From: Firmicutes bacterium CAG:110
Lineage (GTDB): Bacteria; Bacillota; Clostridia; Oscillospirales; Oscillospiraceae
Reading direction: 5' to 3'
Length of the DNA stretch: 17,765 nt
NCBI GenBank assembly: GCA_000434635.1
Contig: HF988014.1
Coordinates: forward strand, 17,132-34,896
The translations under genes were made by a program, and so were the position numbers. The notes under the pieces were generated by a model that had not been told where the DNA came from, made no database searches, and saw only the letters and a list, made by a program, of their open reading frames with translations. Positions 7,549 to 14,664 of the stretch are shown piece after piece (positions within the stretch are counted from its first letter, which is position 1; each line of letters opens with the position of its first letter).

Positions 7549-9993
7549 TCAGTCGAATCCGTTCACATCAATGTAGGCGCTGACACCCCGGTTTGCCTTG
7601 TCCTTTCCGAACTCCCGGAGAAGATAGGAAAGCAGCTGGCGCATTGTCCGGGTCAGGCGGCAGCGCAGGGTCAGCTGGTAGCGGAAATGGTAGTTGACCT
7701 TCGGCACGGCGCAGGGCGCAGGCCCCAGCACCGCGCAGCGTTCCTCCCGGTAGGCTTCCTGACGCAGACACGCGATCAGGCTGTCCCGGAATTTTGCCGC
7801 GCCCCGAAGCACCGCCGTTTCCTCCCGTCCCGTCACCACCACGGCGGCGAGATCGCCGAAGGGCGGCGCGTTCTGCACCCGGCGCAGCTGAATTTCCAGA
7901 TCGTAAAATCCGTCGTAATCCTGCTCCGCCGCGTACCGGATGACCTGATGGTCGGGCACCATCGTCTGAATAATGGCCTTTCCGGGGCTGTCCCCCCGGC
8001 CGGCTCTGCCCACCACCTGAGTGAGCATATTGAAGGTGGTCTCCCCCGCCAGATACCCGCCGGTGTACAGGCTCAGATCAGCGTCCAGCACGCCCACCAG
8101 CGTGACGTTGGGGAGGTTCAACCCCTTGGCCACCATCTGGGTGCCAAGAAGCACAGGAACGTTCTCCTTTTGGAAGTGTTCCAGAATTTTTTCGTGTGTA
8201 TTCACGGCGCTTACCGTGTCAGCGTCCATCCGGTCGGTCTCCATGTCGGGGAAGAGGAACTCCAGCTCCTCCTGCACCCTCTGGGTACCGGTGCCAATGG
8301 TTTTCAGCGGGCCGCCGCACTCCGGGCAGCGCTCCGGCACCGGCTGGGAAAAGCCGCAGTAGTGGCACATCAGCCGGTTGTTGGCGCTGTGATAGGTCAG
8401 GCGGACGCTGCACCTGGGACATTCCGGCGCTTTCCGGCAGTCCACACACACCAGCGCCCGGCTGTTGCCCCGACGGTTGAGAAGCAATATCGTCTGCTTT
8501 CCCGCGTCCCGGTTGTCGGACAGTGCTTCCCGCAGAGGGATGCTCAGGGAAAGATCGTTTCCCAGCTTCAGCTCCTCCCGCATGTCCACGATGTCCACGG
8601 CGGGCAGCTTCCGTCCGCCATAGCGTTCCGCCATAGTGTACAGGCTGTAAGCGCCGGTCTTCGCCCGGTACATGCTTTCCACGGAGGGCGTCGCGGAGCC
8701 GAGCAGCACCAGTGCGCCTTCCTTCGCGCCCCGCCAGATGGCGACCTCTTTGGCGCTGTAGCGGGGGGAATTTTCGGATTTATAGGAATGCTCCTGTTCC
8801 TCGTCCAGAATGATCAGGCCGGGGGTACAGGGGGCAAACACCGCCGAGCGGGTCCCTACGACCACTTTCGCGTCGCCGCTTCGGACGCGCTTCCACTGGT
8901 CGTACCGTTCCCCCGCCCCAAGGCTGCTGTGCAGCACCGCCACCTGATCGCCGAAATAGGCCGTCATCAGCCCCAGCAGCTGGGGCGTCAGGGCGATTTC
9001 CGGCACCAGAAGCAGGGTGCTTCTGCCCGTTTCCAGACAGGTTTGGATGAGTTTGATATAGACGGAAGTCTTTCCCGAGCCGGTCACACCCCGAAGGAGT
9101 GCAACCCCCGGATTTTCCTGCGTCATTTGCTCCGCGAGTCCGTCATAGCAGCGCTGCTGATCGGGGCTGAGCACCAGCGGCCCGTCCAGCTTTGCCGGAC
9201 GGATTTCCCGGCATCGAAGGACCGGCTGCTCGGTCAGCGTCAGATACCCCAGTTTTTCCAGCCGGTTCACCGTCGCGGTAGAAGCGCCGGTAAAATAGCA
9301 CAGCTCCTTCACGGACACGCTGCCCACGCCGCACATCAGCTCCAGCACATTTTTCTGCATGGCGGCGGATTTGGGGCGGTGGGAGGCGTACTCCATGGCT
9401 TCCTCGGCGGAAACCGCCAGAGCGGCGATTTTCTCCGTCTTGTCATTGGCGCGGCGCAGATATTCCGTTTCGGCGGATATCCACTTTTTCCGCGCAAGAT
9501 ACGCGATCACGTCGGAAAGGGTTTCCTCGTCGGGAATCAGAGCGCGCAGAGCAGATTCCTCCGCCTGACCGCCCAGATTTTCCAGCAGCGCCAGCACCTC
9601 CGCCGCGCCGTCCTTACGGATGGCCTTTTCCTTCCATGAGCGGTCGCCGGTGAGAGATATCCGTTCCCGCGCCTGAAACCACAGTCCCGCCGGGAGCATG
9701 ACCCGGAGGCACTCATAAAAGGTGCAGAAATACCGCTCCCGCAAAAATGCCGCCAGCCGCAGCTGATGCTCCGACAGAATCGGCGCTTCGTCCAGACACC
9801 GCTCCACGGCTTTCAGCTTTTCCTCATTGCCTGTCTCCACGGTGAGGACGACGCCCTCGGTGCGCTTGTTGGCGCGGCCGAAGGGCAGCTGCACCCGCTG
9901 GCCGGGCTGCAGGGTCATCCCCTCGGGGATTTTGTAGGAATAGGGCTTGTCAATGGCATAGGTCGCGGCGGAAACCGCGATTTTTGCAATCAT
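7549..9993 (-). CDS. priA: Primosomal replication-restart helicase PriA
   Basis: 3'-5' DNA helicase that recognises stalled forks and reloads the replicative helicase; 814 residues. The N-terminal DNA-binding domain covers about 1-100, followed by a winged-helix-like segment to about 265. The helicase core has Walker A GVTGSGKTS at 302-310 and DEEQ at 397-400, where many family members have DEEH. Other helicase motifs include LGSATPS near 431-437. Eight zinc-binding cysteines lie at 516, 519, 525, 528, 543, 546, 556 and 559. A later helicase motif has LLGTQMVAKGLNLPNVTLVG, and QVVGRAGRGD follows. The ATG follows a moderately purine-rich stretch (AAGGA, 11 bases away). A strong hairpin separates it from rpoZ. 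Confidence 0.97.
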   Translation of the reverse strand: MIAKIAVSAATYAIDKPYSYKIPEGMTLQPGQRVQLPFGRANKRTEGVVLTVETGNEEKLKAVERCLDEAPILSEHQLRLAAFLRERYFCTFYECLRVMLPAGLWFQARERISLTGDRSWKEKAIRKDGAAEVLALLENLGGQAEESALRALIPDEETLSDVIAYLARKKWISAETEYLRRANDKTEKIAALAVSAEEAMEYASHRPKSAAMQKNVLELMCGVGSVSVKELCYFTGASTATVNRLEKLGYLTLTEQPVLRCREIRPAKLDGPLVLSPDQQRCYDGLAEQMTQENPGVALLRGVTGSGKTSVYIKLIQTCLETGRSTLLLVPEIALTPQLLGLMTAYFGDQVAVLHSSLGAGERYDQWKRVRSGDAKVVVGTRSAVFAPCTPGLIILDEEQEHSYKSENSPRYSAKEVAIWRGAKEGALVLLGSATPSVESMYRAKTGAYSLYTMAERYGGRKLPAVDIVDMREELKLGNDLSLSIPLREALSDNRDAGKQTILLLNRRGNSRALVCVDCRKAPECPRCSVRLTYHSANNRLMCHYCGFSQPVPERCPECGGPLKTIGTGTQRVQEELEFLFPDMETDRMDADTVSAVNTHEKILEHFQKENVPVLLGTQMVAKGLNLPNVTLVGVLDADLSLYTGGYLAGETTFNMLTQVVGRAGRGDSPGKAIIQTMVPDHQVIRYAAEQDYDGFYDLEIQLRRVQNAPPFGDLAAVVVTGREETAVLRGAAKFRDSLIACLRQEAYREERCAVLGPAPCAVPKVNYHFRYQLTLRCRLTRTMRQLLSYLLREFGKDKANRGVSAYIDVNGFD

Positions 9994-10015
9994 CCCTCAC
10001 CCCATCCTTTCCGCT

Positions 10016-10051
10016 GCTTTTCCGGAGGACGTTTGCGTCCCCCGGAAAAGC
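10016..10051 (-). other. Strong RNA hairpin between rpoZ and priA, no U-tract
   Basis: A 36-base inverted repeat starts two bases after the rpoZ stop. Ten base pairs (GCTTTTCCGG with CCGGAAAAGC) continue through one mismatch into five more (GGACG with CGTCC) around a four-base loop. Neither strand has a T-run after the stem, so it is not a standard intrinsic terminator. It could protect the upstream mRNA end, mark a processing site, attenuate priA, or be a degenerate terminator. The structure is directly visible; the role is inference. Confidence 0.7.
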
Positions 10052-10052
10052 A

Positions 10053-10259
10053 TCATTTCATATACTCTTCCTTCACGGTGGCGGAAAGCTCGCCGTCCGC
10101 CACTTCCTCAATGGCCATGGTCACGGGCTTTTCCGGCAGATCTTCCTGAAACGCCTCGGCCTCAGCGGCGATCTGACGGGCGCGGTGCGCCACCAGATTC
10201 ACCAGCAGATAACGGCTGTCCACTTTCTTCAGCAAATCAGCAACAGGGGGGTATAGCAT
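10053..10259 (-). CDS. rpoZ: RNA polymerase omega subunit
   Basis: Small RNA polymerase subunit that binds and stabilises beta-prime during assembly; 68 residues. It begins MLYPPVADLLKKVDSRY and contains LVNLVAHRARQIA, the conserved helix of omega (usual form VxxxAxRARQI). The Glu-rich C-terminal half contains KPVTMAIEEVADGEL, matching KPvtiAlEEIa.gki in relatives. A longer reading from 10286 adds nine residues but lacks a ribosome site. The ATG at 10259 has GGAGG nine bases upstream and is chosen. The position 32 bases after gmk is the conserved gmk-rpoZ pair. Confidence 0.94.
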   Translation of the reverse strand: MLYPPVADLLKKVDSRYLLVNLVAHRARQIAAEAEAFQEDLPEKPVTMAIEEVADGELSATVKEEYMK

Positions 10260-10291
10260 AATTTCGTTCCTCCAATAAAGTAGCAATATAT

Positions 10292-10849
10292 TCAGTCAGC
10301 CAGATTGGCAATGATTGTCAGAATTTCTTCGGCGCAGCGCTTCGCGTCGTCGTTAACGACGGTGTAATCGTACCAGCTTCGCTGCTCCATTTCCCATGAC
10401 GCCCGTTCCAGACGCATTTTGATCTGTTCCTCCGAGGTATCGCCCCGGCTGCGCAGACGGCGCTCCAGCTCCTCCCGGGACGGCGGCATGATGAAGATCA
10501 GCACCGCGTCAGGGGCGGACTGCTTCACCTGCTTCGCGCCCATCGGCTCGATGTCCAGAAGCAGCAGTCCCTGCTCCATTTTTTCCTCCGCCTGGGCGCG
10601 GGGGGTGCCGTAATAGTTGCCCGCGTGGGCGTCGTATTCCAGAAACGCATTTTCCCGGATCATTTCCTCGAAGCGTTCTCTGGTCACGAAGTAGTAGTGT
10701 ACCCCGTCCGTCTCCCCGGGCCGGGGCGGGCGGGTGGTGGCGGAGACGGAGAATTTCAGATCGTCCCGGCCGTCCATCACCTGTTTCAGGACGGTGCTTT
10801 TCCCCACGCCGGAAGCGCCGGAGATCACAAACAGCTTTCCTTTGCTCAC
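10292..10849 (-). CDS. gmk: Guanylate kinase
   Basis: Phosphorylates GMP and dGMP to the diphosphates with ATP, feeding GTP synthesis and indirectly (p)ppGpp and c-di-GMP pools. The P-loop GASGVGKST is at 11-19. The GMP-binding region shows SATTRPPRPGETDGVHYYFV and a variant FLEYDAHAGNYYGTP (family usual FLEwAevhGNYYGTP). A lid region RLRSRGDTSEEQIKMRL follows. The start is GTG at 10849, seven bases after AGGAGG, and it overlaps the remA stop as GTGA; this gives 185 residues. A 14-residue longer reading would begin inside remA without a ribosome site. LDIEPMGA replaces the common LDIDvQGA, a mild variant. Confidence 0.96.
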   Translation of the reverse strand: MSKGKLFVISGASGVGKSTVLKQVMDGRDDLKFSVSATTRPPRPGETDGVHYYFVTRERFEEMIRENAFLEYDAHAGNYYGTPRAQAEEKMEQGLLLLDIEPMGAKQVKQSAPDAVLIFIMPPSREELERRLRSRGDTSEEQIKMRLERASWEMEQRSWYDYTVVNDDAKRCAEEILTIIANLAD

Positions 10850-11112
10850 GTTTCGTCCTCCTTTATTTCTTCTTCCGGTCTGTCCATCCACCGGGCATAC
10901 AGCGTCTCGGTGGGGATGCCGGAGAGGATTACGTGATCGGTATCCATGAGAAGCACGGCCTTTGTCTTGCGCCCGTAGGATGCGTCAATGAGCATCCCCC
11001 GGTCTCTCGCCTCCTGGATCACCCGCTTGATGGGTGCGGAGTCCGGCGCTACAATGGCAAGCACCCGCCCCGCGGCGACCATGCTGCCGAAACCGATGTT
11101 CACAAGCTTCAT
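10846..11112 (-). CDS. remA: RemA-family DNA-binding regulator (DUF370)
   Basis: Small 88-residue protein of the RemA/YlzA family. In Bacillus subtilis RemA binds DNA and activates biofilm matrix and osmoprotection genes; in Clostridia its role is little studied. Family hallmarks are visible: N-terminal LVNIGFGSMVAAGRVLAIVAPDSAPIKR, then a basic RDRGMLIDASYGRKTKAVLLMD and VILSGIPTETLYAR. A short acidic tail (EEEIKEDET) follows. The SD AAGGAG is five bases before the ATG. It lies nine bases after yicC, and its TGA is shared with the gmk GTG start. The yicC-remA-gmk-rpoZ order is conserved in Firmicutes. Confidence 0.95.
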   Translation of the reverse strand: MKLVNIGFGSMVAAGRVLAIVAPDSAPIKRVIQEARDRGMLIDASYGRKTKAVLLMDTDHVILSGIPTETLYARWMDRPEEEIKEDET

Positions 11113-11121
11113 AGCCGCTCC

Positions 11122-12006
11122 TTACTCGATGTTCTGGGTCTGCTCCCGGATTTTCTCCAGCTCGGCCTTGATCTCCACCACGACCCGTGCCAGACGCACA
11201 TCGGTGCACTTGGAGCCGATGGTGTTGGCCTCCCGGTTCATTTCCTGCAGCAGAAAATCCAGCTTCCGTCCGACGGCGCCGCCGGTGGTGAGCATGTTGT
11301 TCATCTGCTCCAAGTGGCTTCTTAAGCGGACGGTCTCTTCGTCCACCGCCACCTTGTCGGCGAAAATAGCGGCTTCCGTCAGGATGCGGCTTTCGTCAAT
11401 GGCGGTGCTCGCCAGAACCTCTTTGATCTTATTTTCCAGACGGGTGCGGTAGTCCAGCACAGTCTGGGCGCCGCCCGCTTCCACCTGACTGACCAGCGAC
11501 AGGATCGTCTGTCCCCGGCTGCGCAGATCGTTCTCCAGCGCCTTGCCCTCCGTGGTGCGCATGGCGTCGAAGCCTGCCAGCGCCTTATTCACAACGGACA
11601 GCATATCGTCCAGCAGCTGCTGCTCGTCCACCTCCGGCTTCTCCACGGTAAACACATCCGGCATCCGGGACAGAAGCGACACGCTGATGTCCTCTTTCAC
11701 ATCGAAATTTTCCGCCATCTGCTTCATAGCGGCCAGATACCCCGCCACCATGGATTCATTCAGGGTAACCTTTACGTCGGCGGCACCCTCGGAGCGGACG
11801 GACAGGAACACGTCCACCTTGCCCCGGGAGATGGCGTTCTTCACAGCCTGCTTCACCGCGTCCTCTCCAAAGGACAGGCTGCGGGGCAGCTTCACGGTGC
11901 AGTCCAGATAGCGGTTGTTGACGGAGCGCAGCTCCACCGTAAATTCTCTTCCGTTCACGGTCTCCACGGCGCGGCCGTAGCCGGTCATACTTTTAACCAA
12001 ACTCAT
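11122..12006 (-). CDS. yicC: YicC family endoribonuclease-like protein
   Basis: YicC/YloC family protein, 294 residues, reported in other bacteria as an endoribonuclease involved in RNA turnover. The N-terminal domain begins MSLVKSMTGYGRA and contains VELRSVNNRYLD and ISRGKVDVFL. The C-terminal DUF1732 domain contains RLRSHLEQM, GRKLDFLLQEMNREANTIGSK and ends near VVVEIKAELEKIREQTQNIE. The start is not settled. From the ATG at 12006 the AAGGGG lies only three bases away. A TTG two codons in (12000) is nine bases from AAGGGG and would give MVKSMTGYG, closer to the family's usual N-terminus. The gene follows the RseC-like gene by 24 bases. Confidence 0.94.
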   Translation of the reverse strand: MSLVKSMTGYGRAVETVNGREFTVELRSVNNRYLDCTVKLPRSLSFGEDAVKQAVKNAISRGKVDVFLSVRSEGAADVKVTLNESMVAGYLAAMKQMAENFDVKEDISVSLLSRMPDVFTVEKPEVDEQQLLDDMLSVVNKALAGFDAMRTTEGKALENDLRSRGQTILSLVSQVEAGGAQTVLDYRTRLENKIKEVLASTAIDESRILTEAAIFADKVAVDEETVRLRSHLEQMNNMLTTGGAVGRKLDFLLQEMNREANTIGSKCTDVRLARVVVEIKAELEKIREQTQNIE

Positions 12007-12030
12007 TATCCCCTTTTTTCATGGCTTTTC

Positions 12031-12441
12031 TCATATTTTCCTTGCGAAAGCTGTGATCGTATAGTCAATATTGGCTTTTCTCACCACTTTGCGGTCGTAC
12101 ACCAGCACCAATGCGATGCCAAGCGCAAACCCAAGCCCCCCGACCGGTGCGCCGAAGCCCCCCAGCCGGAAGCCCAGATAGTACCCTGAGAAGAACAGCA
12201 CCAGCGGCACAACATACAGTACCGCCGCCGCTTTCAGCACCGGGGCAGTCTCGGATTCCACCTTTACCAGCTCCCCCCGGCGCGCGCCGATGGGGTTCTT
12301 TGCCGTAAACGTCACCGTTTCCTTCGCCGCGCCGCAGCCGGAACATTTGTGGCAGTCGCCGGAACAGGCGCTTTCCCGGATACGGAACACCAGCGCCGTG
12401 CCGTCGTCATAGACTTCCTTCACCCGGACGAGCTGTTCCAT
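12031..12441 (-). CDS. RseC-like membrane protein (SoxR-reducing system family)
   Basis: 136-residue protein of the RseC/SoxR-reducing family. A cytoplasmic N-terminal domain has a cysteine cluster at C26, C30, C33 and C36 (CSGDCHKCSGC), followed by a beta-strand region to about 65. Two membrane helices follow at about 70-90 and 96-115, with a basic tail. In proteobacteria RseC works with Rnf-type electron transport to reduce SoxR or modulates sigma-E. In Clostridia its function is unknown, though the cysteines suggest a metal or redox site. The SD (AAGGGGTG) sits five bases before the ATG, and only four bases separate it from cdaR, so cotranscription is very likely. Confidence 0.9.
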   Translation of the reverse strand: MEQLVRVKEVYDDGTALVFRIRESACSGDCHKCSGCGAAKETVTFTAKNPIGARRGELVKVESETAPVLKAAAVLYVVPLVLFFSGYYLGFRLGGFGAPVGGLGFALGIALVLVYDRKVVRKANIDYTITAFARKI

Positions 12442-12445
12442 GCCG

Positions 12446-13669
12446 TCACCCCTTTACCGTTGCCGATACGGAATACGGCCCCATTACCGCGCCCACTGCC
12501 GTGAATTCCTCGCCGAAGGTGATGGATGCCTTGTAGGTGGCCGTTCCCGCCACGGCGTTGGAGAAGTCCACCACGACCTTGATGTCGTCTCCCGTCAGCT
12601 GGCTGATCTGTCCGGCAGCGCCGCGCACCCGCACCGTCAGGCTGGCGTTGATGATCTCCACCTCCATGCCCTCCGGCACGTTGATGGCCTCAAAATTGTC
12701 TACGGTATATTCTCTGGTACTCAGGCCGGAGAACTGAATGCTCACCGTGGCCTCGTTCACGCCGGTCTGGTTGGTAATGCCGTCGGGCAAGTTTATGGTG
12801 TAAAGCATATTCTGGGACTTTTCCACCGACCGCAGATCGATCTCGGCAAGGGTGTAGCTGTCGCCCAGCTCTGCCAGCGCGGCGTCGCTGCCCGTGACCC
12901 GGATGGACGCAGGGTTGACCGTTATGGTGGTGTTTTCTTCCGTAGCACCGCCGCCGTAGGTGACCTGCGCCACCAGCTGCAGCTCCTTGATCCTCTGGAT
13001 CTTCATATCCAGATGGATTTCTTCCACATCCGTGGTGATCTCCGCCGCGTCCACGGGGTTGCCCTCCGCGTCACAGAGGGTGTAGCGGTAGCTTTCGCTG
13101 ATGGACTCTGACTGATCCGTCAAGTCCACCTCGATCACCGCTTGCCGGATTTTGTCAGCGACGGAGGCGGGGCCGATAACATTCACTGTGGAATAGTCCA
13201 GCTGGACGTTTTCCGTGTCGTACAGATAATCCTCCGACCGGGTGCCGTCATATTGCACCACCACCGGCACATCCTTCACCCGGCGGTATTCCACGTCTAC
13301 GTAAAAGTCGCTCTGGGACAGCGTCTCGAAGGCATTCTGCGCCACGTTTCCGGGGTAGGAAATGGTGTAGCGCAGATTGATCTTCTGCCCCGGCTCGGTG
13401 ATCGCGGACAGGTTGGCCTTGACCGTAATATTGTTCTGGTTGACCTTGATCAGATCGCTTCTGGCGCCTGCCAGCTGCAGCGACACCGTGGAGGAGGACG
13501 TGGAGGTACACATCAGCCCCCGCTCGTTCAGGACGCTCTCGCCCTCCAGCACCACCGGGATGTTGTAGTAAGTCTCCTCGGAATTGGGGCTGACGTAAGT
13601 GATGACGTACAGCCAGAGGCCAAAGGCGATGACGATGGACAGCAGAATGGAGCCAAGTCTATTTTTCAT
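12446..13669 (-). CDS. cdaR: CdaA regulatory protein CdaR (YbbR domains)
   Basis: Membrane-anchored protein that binds CdaA and tunes its c-di-AMP synthesis in other Firmicutes. The 407-residue protein has one N-terminal membrane helix (about 7-25, GSILLSIVIAFGLWLYVITY). An extracytoplasmic part follows with about four YbbR repeats, each with the strand pattern ending in a VxVxG- or VxLxG-like stretch; examples lie near 45-110, 130-200, 220-310 and 320-400. The protein is Thr/Ser/Asn-rich and beta-rich. The SD AAAGGAG lies 10 bases before the ATG. The first 11 bases overlap the end of cdaA. In many Firmicutes glmM follows; here the RseC-like gene does. Confidence 0.95.
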   Translation of the reverse strand: MKNRLGSILLSIVIAFGLWLYVITYVSPNSEETYYNIPVVLEGESVLNERGLMCTSTSSSTVSLQLAGARSDLIKVNQNNITVKANLSAITEPGQKINLRYTISYPGNVAQNAFETLSQSDFYVDVEYRRVKDVPVVVQYDGTRSEDYLYDTENVQLDYSTVNVIGPASVADKIRQAVIEVDLTDQSESISESYRYTLCDAEGNPVDAAEITTDVEEIHLDMKIQRIKELQLVAQVTYGGGATEENTTITVNPASIRVTGSDAALAELGDSYTLAEIDLRSVEKSQNMLYTINLPDGITNQTGVNEATVSIQFSGLSTREYTVDNFEAINVPEGMEVEIINASLTVRVRGAAGQISQLTGDDIKVVVDFSNAVAGTATYKASITFGEEFTAVGAVMGPYSVSATVKG

Positions 13670-14534
13670 TGTCGTCCGTCTCCTTTCTGCGGGGCTGCAG
13701 CTTCTGCTTCAGCCGCAGACTCAAGTCCTGCTTCTCGTCCCCGTCGTTGGCAGGGCACAGTTCATTGTGCAGCAGCTTGTCCAGCGTCTGGGGCGCAAGG
13801 TGCCGCTTGAGCATTCCGCCCACCGCCACGGAAATGGTGCCGGTCTCCTCGGAGACGATCACCACCACCGCGTCGGAAGCCTCGCTCATGCCCACGCCGG
13901 CGCGATGCCGGGTGCCCAAGTCCGAGCTGAGACGGTTGCTGTCGGACAGGGGCAGCACACACCCCGCTGCGGCGACCCGGCCGTCCCGGATGATCATTGC
14001 GCCGTCGTGGAGGGGGGAATTCTTAAAGAAAATGTTCCGGATCAGCTGCTCGGAAACCTGACCGTCGATCTGGGTGCCGGTTTTGAAGTATTCCTCCAGC
14101 CGCTGCTCCCGGGCGAAGACGATCAGCGCGCCCACCTTTTCCCGCCCCATGGCCTCGCAGGCACGCACGGTCTGGGTGATGACCGCGTCCATCTCCTGCT
14201 GTACGGGCTTGTTGACGCCGAAGATACTCGTCAGCTTCACGCTGCCCAAATGATCCAGCATCCGCCGCAGCTCCGGCTGGAACAGGATCACCAGCGCCAG
14301 CAGTCCGATGGCCAGGAACTGGTTCATGATGAAGCCCACCGTGTACAGATGCAGGAAATCCGTCAGCCACGCGATGATCAGCACCGCGACCACGGCCTTG
14401 GCGATCCGGGTGGTGCTGGGTGTCTTGATCAGCGGAAGAATTTTATATATCAGAAACGCGACTACGGCGATATCCAGATAGTCTGACCACTGCATCCGCT
14501 GTATCTGATGCAGCAAATTCTGAATGCTCTCCAT
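13659..14534 (-). CDS. cdaA: Diadenylate cyclase CdaA (DacA)
   Basis: Condenses two ATP into cyclic di-AMP, the essential messenger for potassium, osmolyte and cell-wall balance. The 291-residue protein has three membrane helices at about 19-36, 43-60 and 66-86. The DAC (DisA_N) domain follows at about 100-255, with the catalytic DGA at 177-179 (PLHDGAMII) and RHR at 209-211 (GTRHRAGVGMSE). A charged tail ends the protein. A 14-residue longer frame exists, but the ATG at 14534 has AAGGGG 11 bases upstream and gives the normal family N-terminus. It is the first gene of the long operon, behind its own promoter, and overlaps cdaR by 11 bases. Confidence 0.97.
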   Translation of the reverse strand: MESIQNLLHQIQRMQWSDYLDIAVVAFLIYKILPLIKTPSTTRIAKAVVAVLIIAWLTDFLHLYTVGFIMNQFLAIGLLALVILFQPELRRMLDHLGSVKLTSIFGVNKPVQQEMDAVITQTVRACEAMGREKVGALIVFAREQRLEEYFKTGTQIDGQVSEQLIRNIFFKNSPLHDGAMIIRDGRVAAAGCVLPLSDSNRLSSDLGTRHRAGVGMSEASDAVVVIVSEETGTISVAVGGMLKRHLAPQTLDKLLHNELCPANDGDEKQDLSLRLKQKLQPRRKETDDNEK

Positions 14535-14567
14535 AAACGTTCTTACCCCTTTTATGTCAACTTTTGT

Positions 14568-14586
14568 ATAGCGCATACTCCGCTAT
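14568..14586 (-). other. Small hairpin in the cdaA 5' leader
   Basis: Within the roughly 70-base leader between the predicted start site and the cdaA ATG, ATAGCG and CGCTAT form a perfect six-pair stem around a seven-base loop. It lies upstream of the SD and does not block it. It might affect mRNA stability or bind a regulator. No known riboswitch architecture is recognisable. Confidence 0.4.
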
Positions 14587-14610
14587 CGTAAATTTACTAT
14601 TATCTGTTCT

Positions 14611-14639
14611 ATTATAACGAATACCGGCGCTGATGGCAA
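14611..14639 (-). promoter_or_regulatory. Sigma-A-type promoter of cdaA operon
   Basis: On the minus strand TTGCCA (14639-14634) lies 17 bases before a perfect TATAAT (14616-14611). This matches the vegetative promoter consensus at 11 of 12 positions with ideal spacing. The start site would be near 14604, giving a leader of about 70 bases. The 130-base gap that holds it is the longest non-coding stretch in the window apart from the outer end and is AT-rich against its surroundings. Confidence 0.85.
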
Positions 14640-14664
14640 TAGCCAATCTGTAAAAAAATTGCGG

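Noticed and set aside
7687..9639. 650-codon plus-strand open frame antisense to priA
   Set aside because: PriA on the minus strand has every helicase and zinc motif. The antisense product is low-complexity His/Arg/Gln/Gly-rich and has no convincing ribosome site.
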